Below, piece by piece: positions 53,663 through 62,623 of a DNA stretch of 64,000 nt; the stretch's first letter is position 1, and each line of letters starts with the position of its first letter. Under the pieces are notes generated by a model. The model was not told where the DNA came from. It made no database searches and was given only the letters and a program-made list of their open reading frames with translations. The translations under genes and the position numbers were made by a program. The DNA comes from Acidipila rosea (GTDB lineage Bacteria; Acidobacteriota; Terriglobia; Terriglobales; Acidobacteriaceae): the NCBI RefSeq assembly GCF_004339725.1, contig NZ_SMGK01000007.1, positions 1-64,000 on the forward strand. The letters are read 5' to 3'.

Positions 53663-56149
53663 GTGGAAGCCCTGCTCACGAACCTGCTTAGCGACCTTCG
53701 CTACTCGACTCGCCAACTGATCAAGACCCCTGCCTTTACCCTTACCGCTCTTATCACGCTGGCGCTCGGTATCGGTGTGAATGCGGCGATGTTTTCCGTG
53801 ATCGACCAGGTTCTGTTGCGGCCGCTGCCATATGAGAGGGCGGACCGTATCGTTGAGGTTGGAGGCCAGTCTCAGACAGGCAGAAGTCTTGATGCTGTTT
53901 CGTGGCCAGATGTTCGCGACTGGCGAGCCCGTAGCCATGCCTTCCAGCAGATCGGCTTCTACGCCATTCAGTTCGAGACCATGGGCGAGAAGGATAGCGC
54001 AAAGCTAGTGCCTGAGCCGCTTGTGAGCGTCAACTTCTTCGATATTTTCGGCGTACAGCCTATGCTTGGCCGCGGGTTTACTGCAGATGACATCAAGCCA
54101 GGCAGAAGCAATGTGATCGTGCTCGGCTACTCAGTGTGGAAGAGTGCTTACCACGGAGATCCAAATATTGTCGGGCAGACGGTGAAGATCAATGGCGATC
54201 CTCATCAGGTGATCGGCGTGATGCCGCAGTCATTTGTATTTCCAGCGGACATCGGCGACGAAAGCTTTGCCCCGCTGCCGCTCGACGATGCAGAGATGCA
54301 GAAGCGTGATAATGCCGGTCTCGAGGTGGTAGGACTGTTGCGACCAGGCGTGTCGATCGAGCAGGCGCGGAATGAGATCAACTCAATTCATCGGCAGTTG
54401 CTGCATGAATACCCCAAGGATGAGAGTAAAGACCCGCTCAAGGTGGAGACCTATCGTGATTTTGCCACCGATCGATTCCGGCCGGCACTGTATGCGCTCA
54501 GCTTCGCGGTCGTTGCTGTCTGGCTGATCGCATGCGCCAATGTTGCCGGGCTTATGCTGACGCGAGCCAGCAGCCGCAGGCGCGAGATCGCCATTCGCGG
54601 CGCTCTTGGTGCGCCGAGGGGCAGGCTGCTGCAGCAGTTTCTTACGGAAAGCATGCTGTTGGCGATGGGTGGCGGAGCTATCGGCCTGTTGCTCGCGGTG
54701 GGCGCTCTGCGGGTGTTGAAGCATTATCTCGCACACCAGGTATTCTATGGTGATCACGTCCAGATCAACGTTCCCGTGCTGCTGTTCCTGCTGTTTGTTT
54801 CCTGCTTATCCGCGCTGCTCTTTGGCCTCATTCCCGGCTGGGAGGCAGCCAACCTGCCGGCGCAGGAAGGACTGCGCGACGGCAGCGCCTCTGCCGGAAC
54901 TGGAAAGGGACAGGCGCGTCTGCGCGATGCATTCGTCATTGGAGAGGTGGCTCTGACGCTTGCTCTGCTGATCGCGGCGGGTCTGATGATGCAGACGCTG
55001 TTCAGGCTGCGACACACCAGTCTTGGATTTGTGCCGGAGCACGTAGTGACCGGCTCAATCTACCTACCAACCCATGGTGTCTGGTTTACGCAAAAGGCTA
55101 ATGAAAATGGGCCAACCATCATGCAGGCGCTCTACCAGCCGATGGTGGACAAGCTGCGAAACACACCCGGCATCGAATCTGCCGGTTTAACTACGGTTCG
55201 TCCGATGATGCCGAACTGGAGTTTCAGTGCAGGCATCGTGGTTAAGGGAAGACCTAAGCCGGACCACGGCGATGAGATGAACGCTGCCGTTCGAGCCGCG
55301 GATGCAGGCTACTTTAAGACCTTTGGGGTGAGGTTACTGCGCGGGCGCATGTTCGATGGTGAAGACACTGTGAGTTCGCCCGTCAGTCTGATCGTCAACC
55401 AGGCACTGGTGAAGAGAGTATTTCCCAATGAAGAGCCGCTCGGTAAACAGATACAGATCTCCGATAGCGGGCCGCGGGAGTGGGCAACGATCGTCGGTGT
55501 CGCTGAAGACGTCCATCAACAAACAGCCGGAGCCGCGCCTCTTCCCGAGGTTGATATCAACCTGAACCAGCTGACGCCTAAGGACGATATGTATGTGATC
55601 GTAACCAGTTTCCTGATGAACGTAGGGGTCCGCACAAGATTGCCAGACGCTGTGGCAGAAGCTGCGATCCGCAATGCCGTTCACCAATTAGAGCCCGATG
55701 CGGCGATCGACAACCTCGAGTCAATGCAGCAGGTCATCGACGATTCCCTTGGTAGCCAGACATTGACGGCCCGGCTGCTGGGGCTCTTTGGATTTGCGGC
55801 ACTCCTGATTGCCGCCGCTGGAATCTACGGATTGCTGGCCTACTCGGTCAGCCAGCGAACTCGTGAACTGGGACTGCGCCTGGCGCTGGGGGCGCAACGT
55901 GGCGATGTGCAGTGGCTGGTGATGCGTCACGCACTTTGGCTGCTAGGAACTGGGGCGGCTCTCGGCATAGGGGTGGCGCTGCTGGCTAGCCGTGCCATGC
56001 GGGCATTCCTTTACGGCTTTCACGGCTTTGACGTGTTCACGATTGCCGCTGTTGTCGCTGTGCTTGGCCTGTGTGGCCTGCTGGCCAGCTATATCCCTGC
56101 GCGACGTGCTTCGCTTATCGATCCGATGGAGGCACTGCGGAGTGAGTAA
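53663..56149 (+). CDS. ADOP-type ABC permease (duplicated MacB/FtsX core)
   Basis: An 828-residue permease with two MacB periplasmic-core/FtsX units. After DLRYSTRQLIKTPAFTLTAL, the first membrane segment is LITLALGIGVNAAMF; periplasmic domain 1 contains VNFFDIFGVQPMLGRGF. Three membrane helices follow (ARASSRRREIAIRGALGA region near 310), then a second core (VNQALVKRVFPNEEPLGKQ) and a last FtsX block (LAYSVSQRTRELGLRLALGA). There is no ATPase domain or gene beside it. This arrangement, acidobacterial duplicated orphan permease, is abundant in Acidobacteriota. Start GTG at 53663 with GAGGGA upstream. The cargo is unknown. Confidence 0.92.
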   Translation: MEALLTNLLSDLRYSTRQLIKTPAFTLTALITLALGIGVNAAMFSVIDQVLLRPLPYERADRIVEVGGQSQTGRSLDAVSWPDVRDWRARSHAFQQIGFYAIQFETMGEKDSAKLVPEPLVSVNFFDIFGVQPMLGRGFTADDIKPGRSNVIVLGYSVWKSAYHGDPNIVGQTVKINGDPHQVIGVMPQSFVFPADIGDESFAPLPLDDAEMQKRDNAGLEVVGLLRPGVSIEQARNEINSIHRQLLHEYPKDESKDPLKVETYRDFATDRFRPALYALSFAVVAVWLIACANVAGLMLTRASSRRREIAIRGALGAPRGRLLQQFLTESMLLAMGGGAIGLLLAVGALRVLKHYLAHQVFYGDHVQINVPVLLFLLFVSCLSALLFGLIPGWEAANLPAQEGLRDGSASAGTGKGQARLRDAFVIGEVALTLALLIAAGLMMQTLFRLRHTSLGFVPEHVVTGSIYLPTHGVWFTQKANENGPTIMQALYQPMVDKLRNTPGIESAGLTTVRPMMPNWSFSAGIVVKGRPKPDHGDEMNAAVRAADAGYFKTFGVRLLRGRMFDGEDTVSSPVSLIVNQALVKRVFPNEEPLGKQIQISDSGPREWATIVGVAEDVHQQTAGAAPLPEVDINLNQLTPKDDMYVIVTSFLMNVGVRTRLPDAVAEAAIRNAVHQLEPDAAIDNLESMQQVIDDSLGSQTLTARLLGLFGFAALLIAAAGIYGLLAYSVSQRTRELGLRLALGAQRGDVQWLVMRHALWLLGTGAALGIGVALLASRAMRAFLYGFHGFDVFTIAAVVAVLGLCGLLASYIPARRASLIDPMEALRSE

Positions 56150-56236
56150 TCTAACCCTCCGCGGGGGCGAATTGGTGATTTTATGCAGCCCATTTGTATC
56201 CCTCCTGCTCAATCCATACAATCGTGAAAGAGCGTT

Positions 56237-57112
56237 ATGACCCAGCAAGCAGCTAAAGTCGAGCAAACGGGGACAGGAACACCAGAGCAGGTAAGGGCAG
56301 CAGCAGAGCCAGTGCTGCCACGCTGGCAGAAGACGGAGCTGGCGCGCCACCCTCAGCGGCCCGACCCTATGGCATTCATCGAAAGCATTTTCACGGACTT
56401 CAGCGAAATTCACGGTGACCGCGCCTTTGGCGATGACCCGGCAATGTCGTGCGGATTTGCCCGTTTTCAAGGCCAGGAAGTAATGGTGATCGGCAATGTG
56501 AAGGGCCGGACCACCAAGGAGAAGGTCTTTCGCAAGTTCGGCATGCCCGACCCTGAAGGCTATCGCAAGGCACTGAGGGTGATGAAGATTGCGGAAAAGT
56601 TCAACCGGCCCGTTTTCACGTTTATAGACCTCATGGGTGCGAACCCTGGTCTGGGAGCGGAAGAACGCGGACAGGCTGAAGCTATTGCCCGTAATCTGCG
56701 GGAGATGTCGCGGCTGCGGGTGCCTACGATCGCCACGATCACCGGGGAAGGCGGCTCCGGCGGCGCGCTGGCGCTGGCTGTTGCCGACCGGGTGCTGATG
56801 CTGGAGACGGCCATCTACTCCGTGATTTCGCCGGAGGCCTGTGCCTCGATCATGTGGCGCGATGCCTCAAAGCGCGCGCTTGCCGCGCAGGCGCTCAAGG
56901 CGACAGCAGAGGATGTCAAGGCACTGGCATGCGTCGATGACGTTGTACCGGAGCCGGGCGCTGGAGCCCATACTGCTCCGGAAGAGGCATCACGGTTGCT
57001 CTCGGAAAAGCTGGCATGGCACCTGAGCGAGTTGAAGGCGCTGCCGGTCGAGGAACTCCTGGCCCGGCGCTACGATAAATTCCGCAACATCGCGCAGTTC
57101 TATACCGCTTGA
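56237..57112 (+). CDS. accA: Acetyl-CoA carboxylase carboxyltransferase, alpha subunit
   Basis: A 291-residue AccA. RPDPMAFIESIFTDFSEIHGDRAFGDD (two joined motifs), NVKGRTTKEKVFRKFGMPDPEGYRK, GLGAEERGQAEAIARNLREM and ITGEGGSGGALALAVADRV match AccA closely; with AccD it transfers the carboxyl group from biotin to acetyl-CoA. The usual DTPGAYPG loop reads DLMGANPG here, changing Pro and Tyr. The C-terminus is short but complete. accD is not in the window. It is preceded by the ADOP gene and followed by a CPBP protease in the same direction. Confidence 0.94.
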   Translation: MTQQAAKVEQTGTGTPEQVRAAAEPVLPRWQKTELARHPQRPDPMAFIESIFTDFSEIHGDRAFGDDPAMSCGFARFQGQEVMVIGNVKGRTTKEKVFRKFGMPDPEGYRKALRVMKIAEKFNRPVFTFIDLMGANPGLGAEERGQAEAIARNLREMSRLRVPTIATITGEGGSGGALALAVADRVLMLETAIYSVISPEACASIMWRDASKRALAAQALKATAEDVKALACVDDVVPEPGAGAHTAPEEASRLLSEKLAWHLSELKALPVEELLARRYDKFRNIAQFYTA

Positions 57113-57158
57113 TGAAACACATTCCAAGCTCCAATTCGGTGCCCACCGGGGCGTCACG

Positions 57159-58151
57159 ATGAACTCATTTGAGCGCGTACGAGCGCTGGGATGGTTCTTC
57201 ATCGCGATGTTCTATTTTATTTTTGCCCAGATCGTTGCCGACCACGCAGCGAATGGGCTTAGCTCCGGCGACAGTTTTGAGCTGGTCAGCCGCCTTATCC
57301 TGCTTTTTCTGCTCCTGGTCGGCTACGCGGCTATGGGCTATGCGGGGCAGCGGCAGCGTGAGCCCATCAAGCAGATGGGGCTTATGCGACGGCCAGGCTG
57401 GGGCAGGGAGTTTGCCCTTGGGGCGGCTCTCGGTTGGGGAGGCATTCTTGCCTGCCTTATCCCAATTGTCTTTTTCGGCGGCCTGGTCGTCACCGTCTGG
57501 ACAAGCCCGCACCAGTTGCTCTTGTTGCTGGTTGATCTTGCGGTCCTGGCAGTTGCGGCGTTAACGGAAGAGATTGCCTTTCGCGGCTATCCTTTTCAGC
57601 GATTGATTGAAGCTCTTGGGCCTACCTTGGCGACGCTGGTGATGATGAGCATCTTCGCGCTCATTCACTTGCGCAATCCGGGAGCATCCGGCGCCAGCAC
57701 ACTTACAACGGCGCTTTTCGGGTTGGTGCTGGCGGTGGCTTATCTGCGTACCCGCGCGCTTTGGCTGGGGTGGGGACTGCATTTTGCATGGAATGCCAGC
57801 ATGGGTATTCTGTTCGGGTTACCCATCAGCGGACTGACAACTTTCTCTCCGGTAGTATCGTCGAACGCCTCCGGACCAATATGGATAACCGGTGGCAACT
57901 ATGGGCTGGAGGGAAGTGCGACGGCTGTGCTCGTGCTGCTCGTGCTCATCATTCTGCTCGTAAAGGTTACCCGGGATTACGCCTACAAATATAACCAGCC
58001 GGTGATTGTTGCTGGTGGTATTCCGGTTGACATCGACGCTGCTGCACGGCGGCAGCACGAAGCCGCAATGGGTACGACAGCGACAGCGCCTGCACTGGTG
58101 CAGATAGCGCAGGCTCCTCCTGTTCCAGGGGAAACCAGAAAGCTCGAATAA
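57159..58151 (+). CDS. CPBP-family intramembrane protease
   Basis: A 330-residue membrane protein with about eight hydrophobic segments. ALTEEIAFRGYPFQRLIEALG carries the catalytic Glu-Glu-x3-Arg motif of CAAX/Abi proteases; FALIHLRNPGASGAST and HFAWNASMGILFGLPISG supply the two His motifs. CPBP proteins cleave within membranes; substrates in bacteria are mostly unknown. A polar C-terminal tail of about 50 residues follows the last segment. It lies 46 bp after accA. Confidence 0.92.
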   Translation: MNSFERVRALGWFFIAMFYFIFAQIVADHAANGLSSGDSFELVSRLILLFLLLVGYAAMGYAGQRQREPIKQMGLMRRPGWGREFALGAALGWGGILACLIPIVFFGGLVVTVWTSPHQLLLLLVDLAVLAVAALTEEIAFRGYPFQRLIEALGPTLATLVMMSIFALIHLRNPGASGASTLTTALFGLVLAVAYLRTRALWLGWGLHFAWNASMGILFGLPISGLTTFSPVVSSNASGPIWITGGNYGLEGSATAVLVLLVLIILLVKVTRDYAYKYNQPVIVAGGIPVDIDAAARRQHEAAMGTTATAPALVQIAQAPPVPGETRKLE

Positions 58152-58162
58152 AGCGCGAAGCG

Positions 58163-59884
58163 CTATTTCCCGGACGTGTAAACCGTCCTGCCTCCGACCA
58201 CTGTTCGGAGAACCTGCGTTTTGAGTATTTGAGGCGCAGGGATATGCGTCAGATCGCGATCAAGCACGATGAAGTCAGCGACATACCCTGGCGCAAGCTT
58301 TCCCTTCCATCGCTCGGCAAACTCCGCATAAGCTGAACCCTGGGTATAGGCATAAAGGGTCTGCCAGATGGTCAGCTTTTGTTCGGGGTGAAAGGTCATA
58401 GTCCCCGCATCGTTCATGCGTGTCACTGCAGAGTAGACGCCGCGAAAGGGCGTGATGGGCTCTACGGGATAGTCCGTACCGAAGGCCAGCGGAACCCCGG
58501 CATCGAGGAAGCTCTTCCATGCATAGGCATACTTTGACCGTTCAGCCCCTAGGCGAGCTGAGGCCCAGTTCATGTCTGTAAGCAGATGATTCGGCTGCAT
58601 CGAAGCAATGACGCCAAGTTGTTTGTAACGCGCAAAGTCGCCTGGCGAAACAACCTGGCTGTGTTCGATGCGATTGCGAAAACCAGTTGGGGTGGCGCTG
58701 GTCTGGCGATAGCTCTTGCGAGTTATGGTGAAACGCAGCGGGGCATGGCTCTGTGCGGCGGCGAATGCATTGAGCGCCATGTCGACCGCACGGTCGCCAA
58801 TCGCATGGAAACCCATCTGAAAACCTGCCTGCTCCCGCGCGATGGCCATCTGGTTTAACTGTTGCTGCTCATAGCGCGGGAGGCCGGAGTTAGTAGGATC
58901 ATCGGAGTAGGGCGCGATCATGGCAGCGGTGCGCGAGCCGAGCGACCCATCCATGAAGCCTTTCAGCATGGTCGTACGCAGCATGCGGTCATTCGCCGGG
59001 TGAGCAGCCCGATGCGCCTTGAGGGTATCTATAGCATCATCAAAGGCAAGCCACTCGCTGATGCGAAGAGGCAGCCTGCCCTCGCGCTCCATCTGCTCAT
59101 AGATGGGAAAGTAGGCCCATGCAGTATTGTCCTGCACGGTTGTCACTCCGTGTGAGATTGCATCGGCTATGGCCAGTTCCACACCTTTGCGCATCTCTGC
59201 GGCGGTCGGTGGGGGAATGTGCTGTTCGACGAGTTGCCGTGCGGGTGTCTCCCGCAGAATTCCAGTGGGCTCGCCGTCGCGGCCGTGATCGATCTTTCCA
59301 CCGTGCGGGTCGGCAGTGTTGCGGGTAATGCCTCCTGCGGCAAGGGCTGCCGAGTTGGCGACGGCAATATGGCCATCTACACGACTGAAAATGGCCGGAT
59401 GCCCGGCAGTCACTTTGTCGAGATCGTAGCGTGTTGGCAGAGTCTTCGAAGGCCACAAGGTATGATCCCAGCCCCCGCCCGTCAGCCACGCTCCCGCCGG
59501 GGCAAGGCTGGCAGCAGCGGCGATGCGCTGCTCCATCTCTGTGAGGGAGCTGGCTCCGATCAGATTGACAGAAAGCTTGATATGTCCGGCTTCGCCCATG
59601 TGAGTGTGCGCGTCATTGAAGCCAGGCATGGCGAAATGCCCGCCGAGATCGACGAGCTGCGTGTGGGGACCCTTGAATCGGGATTCAATGCTGGTATCCG
59701 TTCCAGCCCCGATCACATAGCCGTGCGCTACGGCGATGGCAGAGACGCGCTCGGCATGTGGTCCGTCGAGATTTTCGCCGGTGAGGATGTTGCCGTGAAG
59801 GTAGATTGTGTCGGCCGTCTGCGCAGGCAGGGAAGAGGCAGTGGGGCAGATGGCCAAGGCGAGCAGCATGCGGGTAAGCATCAC
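58163..59884 (-). CDS. Exported amidohydrolase (YtcJ-like, Amidohydro_3)
   Basis: A 573-residue metal-dependent hydrolase with a signal peptide ending near SSLPAQT. GNILTGENLDGPHAERVSAIA starts the beta-sandwich; FAMPGFNDAHTHMGEAGH is the metal-binding HxH strand; GFQMGFHAIGDRAVDMAL and RIEHSQVVSPGDFARY supply further ligands; FGTDYPVEPITPFRG holds the catalytic Asp. Substrates of this family are seldom known. GTG at 59884 or ATG at 59881 may start it. It is convergent with the CPBP gene, where a small AGCGC/GCGCT hairpin overlaps its end. Confidence 0.9.
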   Translation of the reverse strand: MMLTRMLLALAICPTASSLPAQTADTIYLHGNILTGENLDGPHAERVSAIAVAHGYVIGAGTDTSIESRFKGPHTQLVDLGGHFAMPGFNDAHTHMGEAGHIKLSVNLIGASSLTEMEQRIAAAASLAPAGAWLTGGGWDHTLWPSKTLPTRYDLDKVTAGHPAIFSRVDGHIAVANSAALAAGGITRNTADPHGGKIDHGRDGEPTGILRETPARQLVEQHIPPPTAAEMRKGVELAIADAISHGVTTVQDNTAWAYFPIYEQMEREGRLPLRISEWLAFDDAIDTLKAHRAAHPANDRMLRTTMLKGFMDGSLGSRTAAMIAPYSDDPTNSGLPRYEQQQLNQMAIAREQAGFQMGFHAIGDRAVDMALNAFAAAQSHAPLRFTITRKSYRQTSATPTGFRNRIEHSQVVSPGDFARYKQLGVIASMQPNHLLTDMNWASARLGAERSKYAYAWKSFLDAGVPLAFGTDYPVEPITPFRGVYSAVTRMNDAGTMTFHPEQKLTIWQTLYAYTQGSAYAEFAERWKGKLAPGYVADFIVLDRDLTHIPAPQILKTQVLRTVVGGRTVYTSGK

Positions 59885-59964
59885 GCAGCGAGTGTATCAA
59901 GCAGACGCTTGCAAGTACCTTGTAACCATAATCTGCGGCCCCCGTGATATTCAGCGGACAGGCT

Positions 59965-61179
59965 TCAGTAGCCAGCCATCATCAGCAGGAGAAGCAGCGC
60001 CCGGCGAAGCCCCAGTTCGCGGCCGTGCGCATCGTACCACTCGGCGCGAGTATGGATGCCGCCGCCCTCGCCACCTGCACCTATGCTCACCGCCGGTACG
60101 GCCAGAGAGAGGGGGATATTTGCGTCTGTTGAGGCCACGCGCATTTCAGAGCGGATACCCAGATGCCTATCAACCGCCTCAATTGCATGATGGAGCGACG
60201 ATTCCTTAGCCAGGGAACCTGCCGGTCGATCGCCGATGATCTCAATCGTATAAGTGAGGGGGAAGGAGCTCTTCCTGTTTGCTTCAATCACCGAGTCTTC
60301 GACCGCACGGTAAAGTTCCACCTCAAGGCGGATGATCTGCTCGGGGGCGGTGGAGCGCACGTCGAAGCGGGCCGCCGCCTGTTCAGGAATAGAATTGACT
60401 GCGCTCCCTCCCTCGATGGTCCCCACATTGAGCGTGGTGCGCGGCGTGCCGCTCAGATCGAGCTTGCTCAGGCGCGTGATGACACGGCTAAGGACGACAA
60501 TGGGATTCGGGCGCGCGGCATCCGTCCATGAGTGACCGCCTGACCCGGTAAGGGTAACAAGATAGCGGCGGCTGCCAAGCGCCTGAGTCACGGCAACCTC
60601 ATGACCTGCGCCATCGAGCACCAGATGCGAGCCGATAGTCGTGCGCCACATCTTTTGGTTGTAGATATGGCGAATCCCGCGCAGGTTTCCCTCTCCCTCT
60701 TCGCCAACGTTGCCAACGAAAAGAATATTGTGCTCAGGTTCTATGCCGGCATGCCTCAGGGAATGAAGGATGGCGATCATTCCGACGATGCCTGCACCGT
60801 TATCACAGGCGCCTGGAGCGTATAACCGAGTTCCTGCGATGCGCGGAGCAATTGGGGTGTCGGGCGGAAAGACAGTATCGATATGCGCTGAGATCAGTAC
60901 TGTACTCTGTCTATGCTCTGCGCCGGGATAGACTCCGAGGCAGTTTCCCTCTTCATCAATGCTGGCGCCCTGCAGGCCGGCGGCCTGGAAAAACTTCAGA
61001 AGCCAGTTTGCGCGCGTGTGTTCGTGAAAGGGCGGAGCAGGTACCGCAACAAGCTCTTCTTGCCAACCCATGATCTGCTGCTGATGGAGATGCAACCAGC
61101 CGAAGGCTTCATGCACGCTCCGCTGAGAAGCGATGGCGGAGAGGCGGGAATAGGCAGACGGCGATGTGGTGGCGGCCAT
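59965..61179 (-). CDS. M20-type aminopeptidase/tripeptidase-like metallohydrolase
   Basis: About 404 residues of the M20/M28 di-zinc peptidase class. LISAHIDTVFPPD has the first zinc ligand His and Asp; LYAPGACDNGAGIVGMIAI, NVGEEGEGNLRGIRH and SIGAGGEGGGIHTRAEWYD contain the remaining ligands and catalytic Glu pair. The dimerisation lid lies between about residues 210 and 320 (GGHSWTDAARPNPI). The long open frame upstream of 61179 has no conserved sequence, so the ATG there (MAATTSPSAY) is used. Cytosolic peptide degradation is likely; there is no leader. Confidence 0.88.
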   Translation of the reverse strand: MAATTSPSAYSRLSAIASQRSVHEAFGWLHLHQQQIMGWQEELVAVPAPPFHEHTRANWLLKFFQAAGLQGASIDEEGNCLGVYPGAEHRQSTVLISAHIDTVFPPDTPIAPRIAGTRLYAPGACDNGAGIVGMIAILHSLRHAGIEPEHNILFVGNVGEEGEGNLRGIRHIYNQKMWRTTIGSHLVLDGAGHEVAVTQALGSRRYLVTLTGSGGHSWTDAARPNPIVVLSRVITRLSKLDLSGTPRTTLNVGTIEGGSAVNSIPEQAAARFDVRSTAPEQIIRLEVELYRAVEDSVIEANRKSSFPLTYTIEIIGDRPAGSLAKESSLHHAIEAVDRHLGIRSEMRVASTDANIPLSLAVPAVSIGAGGEGGGIHTRAEWYDAHGRELGLRRALLLLLMMAGY

Positions 61180-61234
61180 GAAATTCAAGGGTAGCACTAG
61201 AGCTTTGCGTTCATAGGTGGCGGAGCAGACCTCC

Positions 61235-61984
61235 TCAGCCACCCAAGGATGGCAGCCTGCCGCTCGCTCCGAAAAGGAAGATGACTCCAATGGCCAGGCT
61301 GTAAACAGCGCCTGCCAGGGCCACCCAGCGATAGAGCTGTGGGCGACGCTGCCCAGCCTGAAAAATGCCACCCAGTGAGGCTGTCATGAGCGAATTCATC
61401 GCGATCAGACCGACGGCGAAGCAGAGCAGCCCAAGCAATCCAAGCCCCGTGCCTCCGAGACTTGCGGCCAGCAGGAAGAGCATCAACTGCGAGGGCGTTT
61501 CGGCCCCAATTCCATGCAGCACACCTATGCCAAAGACCGACGTACTGCTGTAGGTCCAGGCAAAAGGCGCAGGCGCGGGGGTGTCTGGCTGAAAGACGCG
61601 CTGTACCCGCCATTTCGCTCGCTGAAAGCCGGAGATCGCGAGAGCCCAGCGGCTTCGCATTGCAAGATGGGAGTGGTCGCGATGCCGCGATATATTTGCC
61701 ACTACGGCGATGCCAAGAACGATGAGCGTTGCGCCAATAAGTCTTTCTGTCCAGGCATCCAGTCGGGCAGGGAGTGGCAGGTGCAGCATAATTACCGCTG
61801 CACCCATAAGTACCACTGTGAGTGCGTGGCCGAGCGCATAGGTTATACCCAGACGCATCCCGCTCTTCCATGAGCGCTCGACCGCGGTGATATCAGAGAT
61901 TGCCGCAAGGTGGTCGTAGTCGAAGCCGTGGCGCAGGCCCAGCAGCGCGCAGGAGGCAAGTGCGAGTTCAATCTTCCAGTTCAT
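61235..61984 (-). CDS. NicT/HoxN-like nickel/cobalt transporter
   Basis: A 249-residue protein with about six membrane segments. LLGLRHGFDYDHLAAISDITA near residue 15 is the metal-selective HxxxDH signature of NiCoT transporters; GITYALGHALTVVLMG and GIGVLHGIGAETPSQLMLFLL are further conserved segments. The protein is shorter than classical NiCoT members (about 330 residues). Nickel or cobalt uptake is likely. No nickel enzyme lies nearby in the window. It precedes the M20 peptidase by 55 bp. Confidence 0.88.
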   Translation of the reverse strand: MNWKIELALASCALLGLRHGFDYDHLAAISDITAVERSWKSGMRLGITYALGHALTVVLMGAAVIMLHLPLPARLDAWTERLIGATLIVLGIAVVANISRHRDHSHLAMRSRWALAISGFQRAKWRVQRVFQPDTPAPAPFAWTYSSTSVFGIGVLHGIGAETPSQLMLFLLAASLGGTGLGLLGLLCFAVGLIAMNSLMTASLGGIFQAGQRRPQLYRWVALAGAVYSLAIGVIFLFGASGRLPSLGG

Positions 61985-62101
61985 TGCTGTGAGCCCGTCA
62001 GATGCAGTGTAGCCGAATCGAGCTTGTGTACAGAAATGTCAGAAGTCCCGGGAAGGACGTGAGCAGAAAGGAGTCTGCCGAACGGGCGGCACACTCCTTC
62101 G

Positions 62102-62623
62102 CTATCCCGTAAGTCTAACCAACTGCTCCGCCTCGATCCTGGGGCCCAGGATCGAGACTTTTGGTACCAGACCACGGGCCATGGCGACTTCGTCGCAGCG
62201 ATAGAGCCGCGGACAGTTCTGGCAGTCCTTGTAGATCTTGTCTGGCAGTGCGACCTTGTCTTCCACCACACGAAAACCATAGCGAAAAAAGAAGTCGGGA
62301 ATGCGGGTGAAGAGACAAACGCACCCGACACCGTGATCGTCGGCCTCTTCAAGCAGAGCGTTCAGCAACTTTGCGCCGGCGCCCTGACCTTTCGCCTCCG
62401 GCTTAACCACTATGGAGCGCACTTCTGCAAGGTGCGGCCCGTAGAGGTGAAGCGCGCCGCAGCCAAGAAATACTCCCGAATCTGACTCGGCTACCGTGAA
62501 GTCGCGGATGTTCTCGCATATCTCCGCGAATACCCGCCGCAGCAGCGTGCCATCATGCGAGAGGCTATTTACCAGTTCATAGATGTTAGTCGCATCCTGG
62601 AGTCGAGCCTTACGTACCAGCAT
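62102..62623 (-). CDS. Short ArgA-like N-acetyltransferase (GNAT)
   Basis: A 173-residue GNAT protein. LVRKARLQDATNIYELVN opens it; VRSIVVKPEAKGQGAGAKLLNAL is the acetyl-CoA pyrophosphate loop; CLFTRIPDFFFRYGFRVVE is close to short N-acetylglutamate synthases. A C-terminal Cys cluster (YKDCQNCPRLYRCDEV) is notable and may bind metal. It overlaps argH by 14 bp, as in ArgH-ArgA pairs and ArgH(A) fusions known elsewhere. It would acetylate glutamate to start arginine synthesis; alanine or other amines cannot be excluded. Confidence 0.85.
   Translation of the reverse strand: MLVRKARLQDATNIYELVNSLSHDGTLLRRVFAEICENIRDFTVAESDSGVFLGCGALHLYGPHLAEVRSIVVKPEAKGQGAGAKLLNALLEEADDHGVGCVCLFTRIPDFFFRYGFRVVEDKVALPDKIYKDCQNCPRLYRCDEVAMARGLVPKVSILGPRIEAEQLVRLTG

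Noticed and set aside
58152..58164. AGCGC-GAA-GCGCT as a bidirectional terminator between the CPBP and amidohydrolase genes
   Set aside because: The stem is only five base pairs and overlaps the end of the amidohydrolase gene, so it is too weak to call.
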